NCBI GenBank assembly: GCA_027592485.1
Contig: JAQCKL010000285.1
Coordinates: 1-6,218, forward strand
Length of the DNA: 6,218 nt
Direction: 5' to 3'
Source of the DNA: Cyanobacteriota bacterium
GTDB taxonomy: Bacteria > Cyanobacteriota > Cyanobacteriia > Phormidesmidales > Phormidesmidaceae
The notes under the pieces: generated by a model
What the model was told of the DNA's origin: nothing
What the model saw: only the letters and a program-made list of their open reading frames with translations
The model's database searches: none
Translations under genes and position numbers: made by a program
Shown here: positions 5,756-6,218 of the stretch, in pieces
Layout: each line of letters begins with the position of its first letter
How positions within the stretch are numbered: position 1 is the stretch's first letter

Positions 5756-5842
5756 ACCCTGATAGCGTTCAATTGCCCCTGGGATCGAGATCGCACCCTC
5801 CGACAAGCCCAGGATCGCAGCTTTTGCAGTGGGGTCTTTACA
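5756..5842. other. Gap between convergent stops; no clear terminator
   Basis: The dyad CCTGGG (5778-5783) / CCCAGG (5808-5813) has a 24-base loop and no adjacent T-run on either strand. It could contribute to bidirectional termination, but the evidence is weak. Confidence 0.25.
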
Positions 5843-6145
5843 TTAACGCTGGAACCAAGCCATTAGCGCCACCGCCAGTCCATCGGCGGCGTCATCGGGC
5901 TTAGGAATCGAGGGTAGGTTTAACTCCCGCGCCACCGCCTCCTGCACCATCGCCTTGTCGGCATTGCCATGGCCGGTGAGGGCCTGCTTGATTTGGGCCG
6001 GATATTCCACCAGGGGCAACTGATGTTGGGCCAGCACCAGCATCACCACCCCTCGGGCCTGGGCCACCAAGATGGTGTTGCCCAGGCAGTTTGGGCTTTG
6101 GCCGGCTTGGATGACACCCCCTAAAAACTCGTCACCCCTTCCCAA
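5843..6145 (-). pseudogene. ruvC: RuvC Holliday-junction resolvase, C-terminal remnant lacking the N-terminal half
   Basis: RuvC is the nuclease that cuts four-way recombination junctions together with RuvAB. From about 6085 down to the TAA at 5843-5845 the frame matches the cyanobacterial RuvC C-terminus: LGNTILVAQARGVVMLVLAQ, EYPAQIKQALTGHGNADK, and PKPDDAADGLAVAL. The last block supplies two of the four catalytic acids (equivalents of E. coli Asp138 and Asp141). Upstream of LGNTI the frame reads about twenty residues unlike RuvC and then meets a stop at 6182-6184; the best start is only a TTG at 6143-6145. The equivalents of Asp7 (GIDPG motif) and Glu66 are absent, and the other two minus-strand frames do not encode them before the window ends. 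Intact RuvC is about 160 residues, so roughly the first 65-75 are missing. The fragment should not be catalytic. A strongly diverged N-terminus or an assembly junction are alternatives. Confidence 0.8.
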
Positions 6146-6173
6146 TCCTCTGGTATAGCCGTCGCCACTTAGG

Positions 6174-6218
6174 TTAAGACGTTACCACCTTGAGAACGTG
6201 CTCCATCGCATCTCTTAA
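6174..6218 (-). CDS. C-terminal tail of an unidentified minus-strand frame entering from the right
   Basis: The minus-strand frame is open from the window edge and reads LRDAMEHVLKVVTS before a TAA at 6174-6176. Only 14 residues are visible, too few to identify a family. The amphipathic helical look would fit a protein C-terminus, and a transposase is one guess given the broken ruvC just downstream, but nothing here proves it. It may equally be non-coding. Confidence 0.25.
   Translation of the reverse strand, partial: LRDAMEHVLKVVTS

Noticed and set aside
6086..6218. RuvC N-terminus hidden in another frame by a single indel
   Set aside because: All three minus-strand frames were read to the window edge; none gives the FFYRM-like or Glu66 region expected directly before LGNTI, and stops occur in each.

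Overview
The window comes from a cyanobacterium. The octamer GCGATCGC (HIP1, typical of many cyanobacterial genomes) occurs seven times between 747 and 4189, far above chance for an 8-mer in 6.2 kb. The protein sequences also read as cyanobacterial, notably the RuvC C-terminus and the small tryptophan-rich protein near 5600. Most genes are GC-rich; genus cannot be fixed from sequence alone.

Layout. (1) 3-1034, + strand: mtnA, methylthioribose-1-phosphate isomerase of methionine salvage, cut by the left edge. (2) 1073-2773, - strand: an intact 566-residue DUF262/DUF1524 protein related to GmrSD-type modification-dependent restriction enzymes. It converges on mtnA, is visibly more AT-rich than its neighbours, and looks like a single-gene defence island. 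(3) 2853-3743, + strand: a ten-helix EamA/DMT-family exporter with a TTG start, divergent from the nuclease gene. (4) 3825-4415, + strand: a TetR-family repressor whose promoter overlaps a GACCG/CGGTC palindrome, so it probably represses itself and may also control a neighbour. (5) 4579-5142, + strand: an unrecognised 187-residue membrane-anchored protein with four cysteines outside the membrane. (6) 5408-5755, + strand: a 115-residue small protein with a tandem EPTA repeat and a C-terminal WW...WL segment; its Shine-Dalgarno lies inside a predicted hairpin. (7) 5843-6145, - strand: the C-terminal half of RuvC (Holliday-junction resolvase) without its N-terminal half; unrelated sequence and the tail of another minus-strand frame (6174-6218) lie immediately upstream.

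How the parts relate. The genes do not form one pathway. mtnA and ruvC are housekeeping genes, one cut by the window edge and the other apparently broken. The exporter and TetR gene are adjacent, same-strand and separated by an operator-like site, a common arrangement for inducible efflux. The DUF262 protein is the strongest candidate for a defence function. The broken ruvC and the foreign-looking stretch at the right edge suggest a rearrangement or mobile-element boundary there.
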